NCBI GenBank assembly: GCA_041658465.1
Contig: JBBAAC010000034.1
Location: 1-16,033, forward strand
Source: JAJZQH01 sp041658465
GTDB lineage: Bacteria > UBA10199 > 2-02-FULL-44-16 > JAAZCA01
Direction of reading: 5' to 3'
DNA length: 16,033 nucleotides
Below the pieces are notes generated by a model, which saw only the letters and a program-made list of their open reading frames with translations, was not told where the DNA came from and did no database searches. Every line of letters starts with the position of its first letter. Positions within the stretch are counted from its first letter, which is position 1. The translations under genes were made by a program, and so were the position numbers. Positions 1 to 6,442 of this stretch are shown one piece after another.

Positions 1-545
1 GCGATTTGCCACCACTGGTAGGTGACCACAGTGTGCGCCACCGCGAATATGGCTGCGGTCACAGGCAGCCCCCATCCGACGCTGGCGCCGAGAAACCTCC
101 ATCGTCGCGCGAAGATGGTGTTCATCGCGGACTGCACGTAGCCGCGGAAATAGAACTCCTCCGGCAGTGCGACCAGCAAGAGCTGAAACAGCAGCGCGTT
201 TGCAAAATCAGGAAATCCTGCAGCCACAAACGCGCCCTTCCCCATCACGATATGCTGCCATCCATGGGCAGCGATGAGGAAAGGCGGAAAAATCACCGCG
301 GCCGCGACCGCAAAGACGATCGCGGATCTCTTGATCGACCCCCAGCCGATATCGAAAAAATCGAGCGGCCGCCTGCGCAGCCAAAGGACCAGCACCGGGA
401 TGCCCAGCAGGAGATAGGCGACGATGTAGGAGATCCTGGGACCCACGAAGCTGTTGCCGTGCGCCAGGTAGAGCAGATGCACGGCCACGAGCATCGCTGC
501 GGTCGTGACGGCCACTTCTACAGCGAGCGAACGGCGCAGACTCAC
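1..545 (-). CDS. CPBP/CAAX-type intramembrane glutamic protease (C-terminus cut by window edge)
   Basis: Membrane protease of the CPBP (Abi/CAAX protease) family; 181 residues are visible and the C-terminus lies beyond position 1. The reverse-strand translation shows several hydrophobic segments (about 8-28, 38-57, 73-93, 114-128, 158-175). Two family motifs are present: EExxxR as E129-E130-F-Y-F-R134, and FxxxH as F167-A-V-A-H171. The third motif (HxxxN/D) would fall outside the window. In this family the glutamates activate water for intramembrane cleavage; known members act in CAAX processing, bacteriocin immunity, or as sortases for C-terminal signals (myxosortase-type). The start is GTG at 545-543, whose GTGA shares four bases with the TGA stop of the upstream Lgt-like gene, so translational coupling is likely. 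No Shine-Dalgarno separate from that gene is evident. The family call is firm; the substrate is unknown, and a role alongside the Lgt paralogue is inference from the overlap. Confidence 0.85.
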   Translation of the reverse strand, partial: MSLRRSLAVEVAVTTAAMLVAVHLLYLAHGNSFVGPRISYIVAYLLLGIPVLVLWLRRRPLDFFDIGWGSIKRSAIVFAVAAAVIFPPFLIAAHGWQHIVMGKGAFVAAGFPDFANALLFQLLLVALPEEFYFRGYVQSAMNTIFARRWRFLGASVGWGLPVTAAIFAVAHTVVTYQWWQI

Positions 546-1333
546 TTCGGCACCTCGACTATACGCGTCTTGCGGCGGAGAATCCATATCGCCACGCCCA
601 CCGCAAAGAAGAACATCATCGCGATCTGGCCCGTGGAAAGCATGCCGTTAAGCCAAATGCCGCGGTCCTCGTCGCCGCGCAGGAACTCGAGGAAAAAGCG
701 CGAGACCGCCTCGTACATGAAGAACGTCGCAAGAACCTGGCCGTAAAACTTGCGGTACTTGTATGCCAGCAGCACCACGCCCCACATCACCAGCGCGTTC
801 GCCATGAAGTAAGGCTGAGTTGCATGCAGCTTCTCGCCCAGGTGGAAGTAGCCGGCAGTCGAAGCGGGATCATTGAATACGAGGTGAATGAAAAAGTCGG
901 TCGGCCTGCCGTAACAGCAGCCCACGAGCAGGCAGCCGGCGCGCACGAAGAAGATGATTATCGGCACGCCGGTCGTGATGATATCGAGATATCTCCAGTA
1001 ATCAAGCTTCCTCCTCCAGAGGTAGATGAGCCACCCCGTCAGCGACGCGATGTAGGCGCCTATGGAGACGAAGCCGCCCTGCCAGAAATAAAAGACCCGG
1101 ATCGGATTCTCCCAGTAGTAGCCGGGATTCTCGACTAGCACATGGAAGATGCGCGAGCCGAGCACGGAGGCGATGATCGCTATGATGCCGAAATCGAGCA
1201 TGGCCACCGGGTCGGCCTTTTCGCGGCGCGCCATGTACGCCGCGAAGAATGTCGTTGCCAGAGCTCCGATCATTATCATGAAGAAGAAGGAAGGAACGCC
1301 CAGACTGCCTATGTGAAAAAGGAAAGGTCTCAC
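542..1333 (-). CDS. Divergent Lgt-family protein (prolipoprotein diacylglyceryl transferase paralogue)
   Basis: Polytopic inner-membrane protein of 263 residues in the Lgt family, which transfers diacylglycerol from phosphatidylglycerol to the lipobox cysteine. Recognisable features are W84-Q-G-G, the GCCYGR block at 138-143 preceded by R131-A-G-C, and L218-R219-G near the C-terminus. It differs from the second Lgt in this window: the GHAIGR motif is reduced to a lone Arg (I127 replaces His130, V130 replaces Gly133), the YG after GGLVF becomes IG (I91), and the QLME motif becomes QPYF, losing the conserved Glu. The GTG start at 1333-1331 is chosen because AAGGAGG lies 4 nt upstream (1344-1338); an open frame extends upstream into lspA but would overlap it. 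It sits 38 nt after lspA and overlaps the CPBP protease gene by 4 nt. It may be an Lgt with altered substrate or mechanism, or a non-catalytic paralogue; sequence alone cannot decide. Confidence 0.85.
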   Translation of the reverse strand: MRPFLFHIGSLGVPSFFFMIMIGALATTFFAAYMARREKADPVAMLDFGIIAIIASVLGSRIFHVLVENPGYYWENPIRVFYFWQGGFVSIGAYIASLTGWLIYLWRRKLDYWRYLDIITTGVPIIIFFVRAGCLLVGCCYGRPTDFFIHLVFNDPASTAGYFHLGEKLHATQPYFMANALVMWGVVLLAYKYRKFYGQVLATFFMYEAVSRFFLEFLRGDEDRGIWLNGMLSTGQIAMMFFFAVGVAIWILRRKTRIVEVPK

Positions 1334-1337
1334 GATG

Positions 1338-1344
1338 CCTCCTT
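1338..1344 (-). promoter_or_regulatory. Strong Shine-Dalgarno deciding the GTG start of the Lgt-like gene
   Basis: The minus strand reads AAGGAGG, then CATC, then GTG at 1333. This ribosome-binding site fixes the start inside the long open frame. It directly abuts a palindrome (1345-1364) whose 5' arm contains the exact complement CCTCCTT, so the site could be occluded by an alternative pairing. Confidence 0.75.
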
Positions 1345-1364
1345 CCCCTCCTTTGTAAGGAGGG
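1345..1364. repeat. Repeat R1: single CCCTCCTT/AAGGAGGG palindrome
   Basis: An 8-bp perfect stem around a 3-nt loop (1346-1364), lying in the 38-nt gap between lspA and the Lgt-like gene. It has the same core as the hairpins of repeats R2-R5 but stands alone, without the GGTAGAT tail. In the minus-strand transcript it folds immediately upstream of the Lgt-like gene's ribosome-binding site. Confidence 0.8.
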
Positions 1365-1371
1365 ACATATT

Positions 1372-1902
1372 TTATTCTAAACTGTCTTGCCGCCTTACCG
1401 CGGAGATCAATATCAGCACCATCGCCGTAGTAATCGCGCTGTCCGCGACGTTGAAGGCAGGCCACTCCAGCGGTATGCTCACGTGCCTGCCGAACGCCTG
1501 AAAATCGAGGACCGCATCGCCAATGTGGAACGACAGAAAATCCACCACCGAGCCCAGCCTTATGCGGTCCAGAATATTGCCCGCGATCCCGGCGAATACG
1601 AGCGAAAGCGCCATTGGCATGATGCGCTCCCTGTCGGAGAGGGAGCGAAAGAGCAGGACCATGAGCACCACGGCGATGACCGCCACGGTAAAGAAAAACG
1701 GGCCGCGCACGGAATCCGACAGCCCGGAGAACATGCCGAACGCGGCTCCGGTGTTGCGGAAGTTAACGATGTCGAAAAAACCGGGTATCACCGGCACGCG
1801 GGCGCCAAAATCGACCGCGTCCACGATGACGAGCTTCGTGACCTGATCGAGCAGGAAGATGGCTGGGGCCATCGCGATTAGTATCTTGTTTTTTGTTTTC
1901 AT
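1372..1902 (-). CDS. lspA: Lipoprotein signal peptidase (signal peptidase II), LspA
   Basis: Inner-membrane aspartyl protease that removes the signal peptide from diacylglyceryl-modified prolipoproteins. The 176-residue protein has hydrophobic segments near 7-29, 66-85, 94-110 and 154-170. It carries the family blocks N50-T-G-A-A-F-G, G108-N-I-L-D-R, V119-V-D121-F and F150-N-V-A-D154-S-A. By comparison with the Pseudomonas enzyme, D121 and D154 are the catalytic dyad. They are 33 residues apart, against 19 in that enzyme as I recall its sequence, so the periplasmic stretch between them carries about 14 extra residues. The ATG at 1902-1900 gives a normal N-terminus; no good Shine-Dalgarno precedes it. 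It follows ileS by 113 nt (repeat R2 in the gap) and precedes the Lgt-like gene by 38 nt. The ileS-lspA order is common in bacteria. Confidence 0.97.
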   Translation of the reverse strand: MKTKNKILIAMAPAIFLLDQVTKLVIVDAVDFGARVPVIPGFFDIVNFRNTGAAFGMFSGLSDSVRGPFFFTVAVIAVVLMVLLFRSLSDRERIMPMALSLVFAGIAGNILDRIRLGSVVDFLSFHIGDAVLDFQAFGRHVSIPLEWPAFNVADSAITTAMVLILISAVRRQDSLE

Positions 1903-1916
1903 ATCACATTTCAGTT

Positions 1917-2005
1917 CCCCTCCTTTGTAAAGAGGGGTCAGGGGAGGTAGATCAGTTGGCTGCGGAATCTACCCCACCCTAACCCTCCCCTTACAAAGGG
2001 GAGGG
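1917..2005. repeat. Repeat R2: paired palindromic units, tail-to-tail
   Basis: Two palindromes, 1917-1937 (CCCCTCCTTTGT core, one arm with a mismatch) and 1983-2005 (CCCTCCCC-TTACAAA core), flank an inner inverted pair GGTAGAT (1946-1952) and ATCTACC (1967-1973). It fills most of the 113-nt gap between ileS and lspA. The arrangement matches R4 and R5. Such REP-like pairs can affect transcript stability or termination; any effect here is inference. Confidence 0.8.
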
Positions 2006-2015
2006 AAATAGTGCG

Positions 2016-4811
2016 CTATTTGAGAACAGAGGCGCACCTGGCGCATATGGTTGGATGATCCGAATCGCTTCCTACGGTAGTCGCGTACTTCCAGCAACGG
2101 ACACATTTAATGCCGTCGGCCTTGTCGACGGAGACCTTGAGCCCCAGAACCTCTTCGCTCGGGAAGATGTACGTCCCGGCGGCGCTGCCGAACTGCACGC
2201 CGGAGACGATGAAGAGGTCCGGCAGGACCTTTCCGAAACTCTCGAGGAACGAACGCAGATCTCCGCCGCACTCGATCGTCACCTTTGCCGCTAGCGAATT
2301 GCCTATGAAGCGGTCGGCCCTGGCCGCCTCGAGGGCCTTTGTCACGGCAGAGCGTATCTGCATGAGCCGTTCGAACCGCTCCACGAGCTTCGCGTCAGCC
2401 GCCGCAGCCGAAGGCATGTCGGCCAGGAAGACGGATTGCGCGCTGTTCTTTCTGCGCGGCATCGCGAGCCAGACCTCGTCGGCTGTGAAAGAGTAGATCG
2501 GGGCCATGATCCTTATCATGCCGTCGAGGATCCGCCACATCGCCGTCTGAGCGGAGCGCCTGAGTTTTCCCCGGGCTTTTTCGGCGTAGAGCCTGTCCTT
2601 CAGTATGTCCAGATAGAACGACGACAGCTCGACCGTGCAGAAGCGGTTGAGGGTCTGAGAGATCGCATGGAACTCGAACTTCTCGTACGACTCCAGCACC
2701 TTCTTCGCCACGCACGAGAATTCCTCAAGCGCCCACCGGTCTATCTCCACCAGTTCCTCGTCCGGCACAAGGTCGCGCTCGGGGTCGAAGTCGTAAAGAT
2801 TGCCCAGTATGTAGCGCGCTGTGTTGCGCAGCTTCCGATACGCCTCTATGCAGCGAGTGAGAATCTCGTCCGAGAAGCGGATGTCGTCGCGATAGTCCTC
2901 CGCGGCGACCCACAGCCGCAGGATCTCTGCGCCGTGTTCGTTGATGAGCTTCTCCGGCGGAACATAGTTCTTCGCAGACTTGGAATATTTCTTTCCCTCG
3001 CCGTCCACGACGAATCCGTGGGTGAGCACCCGCTTATACGGAGCCCTTCCGCGCGTCCCGATGGAGGTGAGCAAGGATGTGTGGAACCATCCGCGGTGCT
3101 GGTCGCTCCCTTCGAGGTAGAGGTCGGCCTGCTCCTTGATCCCCTCTTCGCTCTCGAGAACTGCCGCATAGGAGACGCCGGAGTCGAACCATACGTCGAG
3201 GATGTCCGGCTCTTTGCCGAAATGTTCGGCCTCACCGCAGGACGGACACTTGAATCCTGCGGGCTTGAAATCCTCCGCCGGATGCGTAAACCAGGCGTCC
3301 GAGCCTTCCTTTGCAAAGAGCTCCGCTGCGTTATCGACGAGTTCCGGCGTCGTGTGGGAGTTTCCGCACGCGCCGCACACGAGCGCCACTATCGGAACGC
3401 CCCAGAGCCTCTGGCGCGAGACGCACCAGTCAGGCCTCACCGAGACCATGCCGGCTATGCGCTGTCTGCCCCACGGAGGTATCCACTCCACCTTCTCGAT
3501 CGCCTCGAGCGCCTTTGTCCGCAGCCCGTTCTTCTGCATGGATATGAACCACTGATCGGTGGAACGGAAGACGATCGGCTTCTTGCAGCGCCAGCAATGC
3601 GGATAAGAATGGGCGATCTCGTGCACCTTCACGAGGGCGCCTACTTCCTTGAGCTTCTCAATGATCGGCGCGTTGGCATCCTCCACGAAGATGCCGGTAA
3701 GCCAGGGGAGCCCGGCCTCCGCCGTGAAGCGACCGGCGTCGTCCACGGGCGCAAGCACATCGAGACCGTAGCGCTGGCCTACATCGTAGTCCTCCTGCCC
3801 GTGGCCGGGTGCCGTGTGCACGGCGCCCGTGCCCGCCTCGAGCGTCACGTGCTCGCCGAGTATTATGAGGGAATCGCGCGCGATAATCGGATGCGCGCAA
3901 TGCTTGTGCTCGAGCTTTGCGGGCGAGGGCCTTCCCACGACCGTGCTGTACGAGCGTCCAACCGCCTCCATCACCGAATCGAGCAGCCCCTCGGCAAGGA
4001 TCCAGATCTCCTCTTCAACCTTTACTGCGACGTATGGAAGGTCCGGGTTCAGCGCGATGGCGAGGTTCGCAGGGATCGTCCACGGCGTGGTCGTCCAGAT
4101 CACGAGATAGATCGGCTCAGCTCCGAGCTTCCATTCCTTTCGGAAGTCGGCATCGTCCTTGAGCCTGAACTTCACATAAATGGACGGCGACGTGTGGTCC
4201 GCGTACTCGACCTCGGCCTCAGCGAGCGCCGTGCGGCAGGACGCGCACCAGTAGATCGGCTTCTTGCCCTTGTAGAGGGAGCCGGCGCGCACGAACTTCC
4301 CGAACTCGCGCGCGATGGTAGCCTCGTAATCGAACGACATCGTCATGTAAGGCTTCTCCCACCGCCCCAGGCAGCCCAATCGCTTGAACTCGTTGCGCTG
4401 GATATCCACGAACGCGCCGGCATGCTCCCGGCACGCAAGCCGCACCGCCTCAGGGGCCATCGTGCGCTTCGCCGCCCCGAGTTTCTTGTCCACCTCGAGC
4501 TCGATGGGCAGGCCGTGGCAATCCCACCCGGGCACGAATTCGCAACGCTGACCAGACATGTTCTTGTACTTCACCACTATGTCCTTGAGGATCTTGTTGA
4601 GGATGGTGCCGAGGTGCAGATGCCCGTTCGCATAAGGAGGGCCGTCGTGGAGGATATAGCGCGGGCAGTTCTCCCTCGCCTCTATCATCCTGTGATAGAG
4701 CTTCTCCTGCTCCCATCGCGCCAGCTGCTGCGGTTCGCGCGCCGCGAGGTTGGCCTTCATGGGGAATTCAGTCTTCGGCAGATTCAGCGTTTCCTTGTAA
4801 TTCGTCTCCAT
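2016..4811 (-). CDS. ileS: Isoleucyl-tRNA synthetase
   Basis: Cytoplasmic class I synthetase that charges tRNA-Ile with isoleucine and edits misactivated valine. The 931-residue length is normal. The HIGH-type motif reads H66-L-G-T within the PPYANGHLHLGT block. The CP1 editing domain covers about 190-400, with T240-TPWTIPANLA and the T333-APGHGQEDY stretch. Zinc ligands in the connective region are C479/C482 and C522/C525. WFDSG is at 541-545, and the KMSKS loop is K608-Y-S-K-S612, with Tyr in place of Met. The C-terminal zinc finger is C903/C906 and C923/C926. The start at 4811-4809 is preferred: a GGAAGAAGGA ribosome-binding site precedes it, and the N-terminus METNYKETLNLPKTEFP is typical. 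An in-frame ATG at 4862 would overlap the upstream lipoprotein gene. The gap to that gene is 22 nt, so they are probably co-transcribed. Confidence 0.98.
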   Translation of the reverse strand: METNYKETLNLPKTEFPMKANLAAREPQQLARWEQEKLYHRMIEARENCPRYILHDGPPYANGHLHLGTILNKILKDIVVKYKNMSGQRCEFVPGWDCHGLPIELEVDKKLGAAKRTMAPEAVRLACREHAGAFVDIQRNEFKRLGCLGRWEKPYMTMSFDYEATIAREFGKFVRAGSLYKGKKPIYWCASCRTALAEAEVEYADHTSPSIYVKFRLKDDADFRKEWKLGAEPIYLVIWTTTPWTIPANLAIALNPDLPYVAVKVEEEIWILAEGLLDSVMEAVGRSYSTVVGRPSPAKLEHKHCAHPIIARDSLIILGEHVTLEAGTGAVHTAPGHGQEDYDVGQRYGLDVLAPVDDAGRFTAEAGLPWLTGIFVEDANAPIIEKLKEVGALVKVHEIAHSYPHCWRCKKPIVFRSTDQWFISMQKNGLRTKALEAIEKVEWIPPWGRQRIAGMVSVRPDWCVSRQRLWGVPIVALVCGACGNSHTTPELVDNAAELFAKEGSDAWFTHPAEDFKPAGFKCPSCGEAEHFGKEPDILDVWFDSGVSYAAVLESEEGIKEQADLYLEGSDQHRGWFHTSLLTSIGTRGRAPYKRVLTHGFVVDGEGKKYSKSAKNYVPPEKLINEHGAEILRLWVAAEDYRDDIRFSDEILTRCIEAYRKLRNTARYILGNLYDFDPERDLVPDEELVEIDRWALEEFSCVAKKVLESYEKFEFHAISQTLNRFCTVELSSFYLDILKDRLYAEKARGKLRRSAQTAMWRILDGMIRIMAPIYSFTADEVWLAMPRRKNSAQSVFLADMPSAAAADAKLVERFERLMQIRSAVTKALEAARADRFIGNSLAAKVTIECGGDLRSFLESFGKVLPDLFIVSGVQFGSAAGTYIFPSEEVLGLKVSVDKADGIKCVRCWKYATTVGSDSDHPTICARCASVLK

Positions 4812-4833
4812 AATTCCTTCTTCCTGCGGAAGC

Positions 4834-5313
4834 TCATTCGTTAATGCCGAGATTCGTGACATCGGGTTCAGCGTTCCGGAGAAAATTGCCAGCCGCCTCC
4901 AGCACCTTGCGCTCCATTACCCCGGAACTCTTGACCCTTGCAGCGAGCGCTTTTATGCGTGAGCCTACCTTGACGAGCGAGCGCCCCTGATCCGTGCTTA
5001 TCTGCACCTCAAGCTGATGATATGAATTCGTGACCCCGTAATCGGGCCTGCCGAACGTATCGACGTAGTGCGAATCCGAGGTCGCAGGCTCCCACTTCGT
5101 GGTGATGATGCCCGCATTCAGGTCCTCGGTTGCCACGGGCATGCCCACTTCCTTGAGCGCCCAGCGCACCGCATAGTAGGTATCGTTCGCATTCGCCGCA
5201 TAGGTATGGCTGTAATACTGAACGTCCTTAGCGACCTTGGCGCTCGCCATCGGCTTGGAGCAAGAAACAAAAGCGAGCGCGATCAGCGCACAAAATATGA
5301 GGGCCTTTTTCAT
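4834..5313 (-). CDS. Small predicted lipoprotein of unknown function
   Basis: A 159-residue protein not recognised at family level. It begins with a positively charged, hydrophobic signal sequence ending F15-V-S-C18, an acceptable but imperfect lipobox (Phe at -3), so it is probably exported and lipidated. The mature part has a mixed alpha/beta look: a helix with YYAVRWALKEVG, then VATEDLNAGIITTKW, a Tyr/His-rich segment, a strand QLEVQISTDQ, and a helical basic C-terminus. A pattern of helix, variable loop, then GxIxTxW resembles small BamC-like or DUF3568-like lipoprotein domains, but I would not assign it to either. A strong AGGAGG lies just upstream of the ATG. It sits between lgt (51-nt gap containing a hairpin) and ileS (22-nt gap) in the minus-strand operon, so its own maturation would depend on its neighbours Lgt and LspA. 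Confidence 0.75.
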   Translation of the reverse strand: MKKALIFCALIALAFVSCSKPMASAKVAKDVQYYSHTYAANANDTYYAVRWALKEVGMPVATEDLNAGIITTKWEPATSDSHYVDTFGRPDYGVTNSYHQLEVQISTDQGRSLVKVGSRIKALAARVKSSGVMERKVLEAAGNFLRNAEPDVTNLGINE

Positions 5314-5331
5314 AATTCCTCCTGTTCCTGG

Positions 5332-5363
5332 AGCTCAAAGGAAATTCCTTTCAGCTTTGAGCT
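5332..5363 (-). other. Intercistronic hairpin between lgt and the lipoprotein gene
   Basis: Nine-base arms AGCTCAAAG (5332-5340) and CTTTGAGCT (5355-5363) are perfectly complementary around a 14-nt loop. A competing inner palindrome, AAAGGAAATTCCTTT, lies at 5337-5351. It starts one base after the lgt stop codon and ends just ahead of the next gene's ribosome-binding site. There is no T-run on the transcribed side, so a processing or stability element is more likely than a terminator. Confidence 0.5.
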
Positions 5364-5364
5364 T

Positions 5365-6159
5365 TCAGCTTCCAGCCCTCTTCGACCTCCAGAATTTGAC
5401 ATACAGGACTGCGCCCAGCCCGAACATGATGATCGAGATGAACTGCGAAGTAGAGAGCCACGGCTCCACCACAAAACCCCGCTCTACATCGCCGCGGAAG
5501 AATTCCACGACGGCGCGCAGGACGGCGTAGATCATGAGATAAGTGGCGATTATCTGGCCGTCAAACCGTTTCCTGCGCCTGAGCAGCACAAGGATTCCGA
5601 AGTTTATAAACTCCCCCGCGGATTCCATCAGCTGCGTCGGATAGAGGCATACCCCTCCGGGCGCAAACGAATGGCGGTCGAGCGGGAAGGTGAGTCCATA
5701 CCACGTGCATGCATCGAGCGCGCGGCCGTAACAGCAGCCGGCGAGGAAGCATCCGATGCGGCCGATGGCATGGCCGAGCGCTATGGCCGGCGCGAATATA
5801 TCGCATATTATGAGGAAGTTCATGCGATGGCGCCTGACGTACCAGAGGCTTACCGCGATAGCGGCTATGAGCCCCCCGTAGAATACGAGTCCGCCCTCCC
5901 AGATCTTGAAGATCATCAGCGGATCGCTCAAGAAGCGCTCCCGCTCGCTCACCGCCACATTGAGCACCCTCGACCCTATTATGGCAGAGAGAATGATGTA
6001 GAAGACGAGATCCATTGCCCGGCCCGGGTCCTGGCCCATGCGCTTGCTCTCGCGCACGACCCAGGCCATGCCCGCGATAAATCCTAGCGCAACCATCACG
6101 CCGTAGCTGTAGATGGTTATCCCGCCAAACAGCGGTATCTTGAATAGAACCGGATACAT
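5365..6159 (-). CDS. lgt: Prolipoprotein diacylglyceryl transferase (canonical Lgt)
   Basis: Inner-membrane enzyme that attaches diacylglycerol from phosphatidylglycerol to the lipobox cysteine, the first step of lipoprotein maturation. At 264 residues it has the usual length and about seven hydrophobic segments. Conserved blocks are visible: W87-E-G-G-L-V-F-Y94-G-G, G129-H130-A-I-G-R134-I-G, G141-CCYGR, Y173-P-T-Q-L-M-E179, and F221-R222-G. Tyr94 occupies the place of the E. coli His103, a substitution I recall from other Lgt proteins. The start MYPVLFKIP at 6159 is typical of the family. No Shine-Dalgarno is visible, and a possible promoter (6196-6168) ends only a few bases before the ATG. 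It is the first gene of the six-gene minus-strand run leading to ileS, lspA and the second Lgt. Confidence 0.96.
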   Translation of the reverse strand: MYPVLFKIPLFGGITIYSYGVMVALGFIAGMAWVVRESKRMGQDPGRAMDLVFYIILSAIIGSRVLNVAVSERERFLSDPLMIFKIWEGGLVFYGGLIAAIAVSLWYVRRHRMNFLIICDIFAPAIALGHAIGRIGCFLAGCCYGRALDACTWYGLTFPLDRHSFAPGGVCLYPTQLMESAGEFINFGILVLLRRRKRFDGQIIATYLMIYAVLRAVVEFFRGDVERGFVVEPWLSTSQFISIIMFGLGAVLYVKFWRSKRAGS

Positions 6160-6167
6160 AGGCGATT

Positions 6168-6196
6168 TCTATAAGGAATGGGCGATGAGAAGTAAA
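6168..6196 (-). promoter_or_regulatory. Possible sigma-70 promoter for the lgt-ileS-lspA run
   Basis: The minus strand reads TTTACT (6196-6191), a 17-nt spacer, then TATAGA (6173-6168). Each hexamer matches the consensus at 4 of 6 positions. Transcription would begin around 6161, essentially at the lgt ATG (6159), so the message would have almost no leader. Confidence 0.35.
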
Positions 6197-6210
6197 GTAG
6201 AATCAATTTT

Positions 6211-6397
6211 GCCAGCAAGGCCAGTCAAGCCAGCAAAGCCAGCAAGGGTGGACTGCTGCATGATCTACCCCTCCCGACCTCCCCTTACAAAGGGGAGGAG
6301 ACGTTATTCCCCTCCTTTGTAAGGAGGGGCAGGGGAGGTAGATCATGACATCTCCCACATTGCTCGCGTTGCTGGCTTGACTGGCCTTTCTCGCCTC
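6211..6397. repeat. Inverted arms of 9-bp iterons surrounding repeat R3
   Basis: The left arm (6211-6248) is four imperfect tandem copies of GCCAGCAAG (variants GCCAGTCAA, GCCAGCAAA). The right arm (about 6362-6397) is its reverse complement; 6219-6236 and 6369-6386 match over 18 of 18 bases, with weaker matching on both sides. The arms enclose R3, giving a nested palindromic region of about 190 bp. Confidence 0.75.
6261..6345. repeat. Repeat R3: paired palindromic units, head-to-head
   Basis: The palindromes at 6278-6298 and 6309-6329 lie inside, and the TGATCTACC (6261-6269) and GGTAGATCA (6337-6345) tails lie outside. This is the opposite pairing order to R2, R4 and R5. It shows that the basic unit is one hairpin plus a GGTAGAT tail. 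Confidence 0.8.
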
Positions 6398-6402
6398 CAC
6401 AT

Positions 6403-6442
6403 ACACGAAGGCGGCCTGTCACTATTGAAGGCCGCCCCGTGT
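6403..6442 (-). terminator. Terminator-like hairpin downstream of the metalloprotease gene
   Basis: On the minus strand, GGCGGCCT and AGGCCGCC form an 8-bp GC-rich stem around an 11-nt loop. Outer arms ACACG and CGTGT extend the stem past a small internal bulge. It lies about 28 nt beyond the stop of the metalloprotease gene. No clear T-run follows, so efficiency as an intrinsic terminator is uncertain. Confidence 0.55.

Noticed and set aside
6..746. Plus-strand open frame across the CPBP and Lgt-like genes
   Set aside because: The minus strand here carries two clear membrane proteins with family motifs; the plus-strand translation is low in hydrophobics and unlike any protein.
1334..1465. 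Longer N-terminus for the Lgt-like protein starting inside lspA
   Set aside because: It would translate the R1 repeat and overlap lspA; the GTG at 1333 has an ideal ribosome-binding site and gives a normal Lgt N-terminus.
2436..4844. 802-codon open frame antisense to ileS
   Set aside because: It lies wholly on the complement of an unmistakable ileS; in GC-rich DNA the opposite strand is often open, and its translation has no recognisable domain and a composition rich in Arg and His.
4812..4862. Upstream ATG for ileS at 4862
   Set aside because: It overlaps the lipoprotein gene and adds residues not typical of IleRS; the ATG at 4811 has a good ribosome-binding site.
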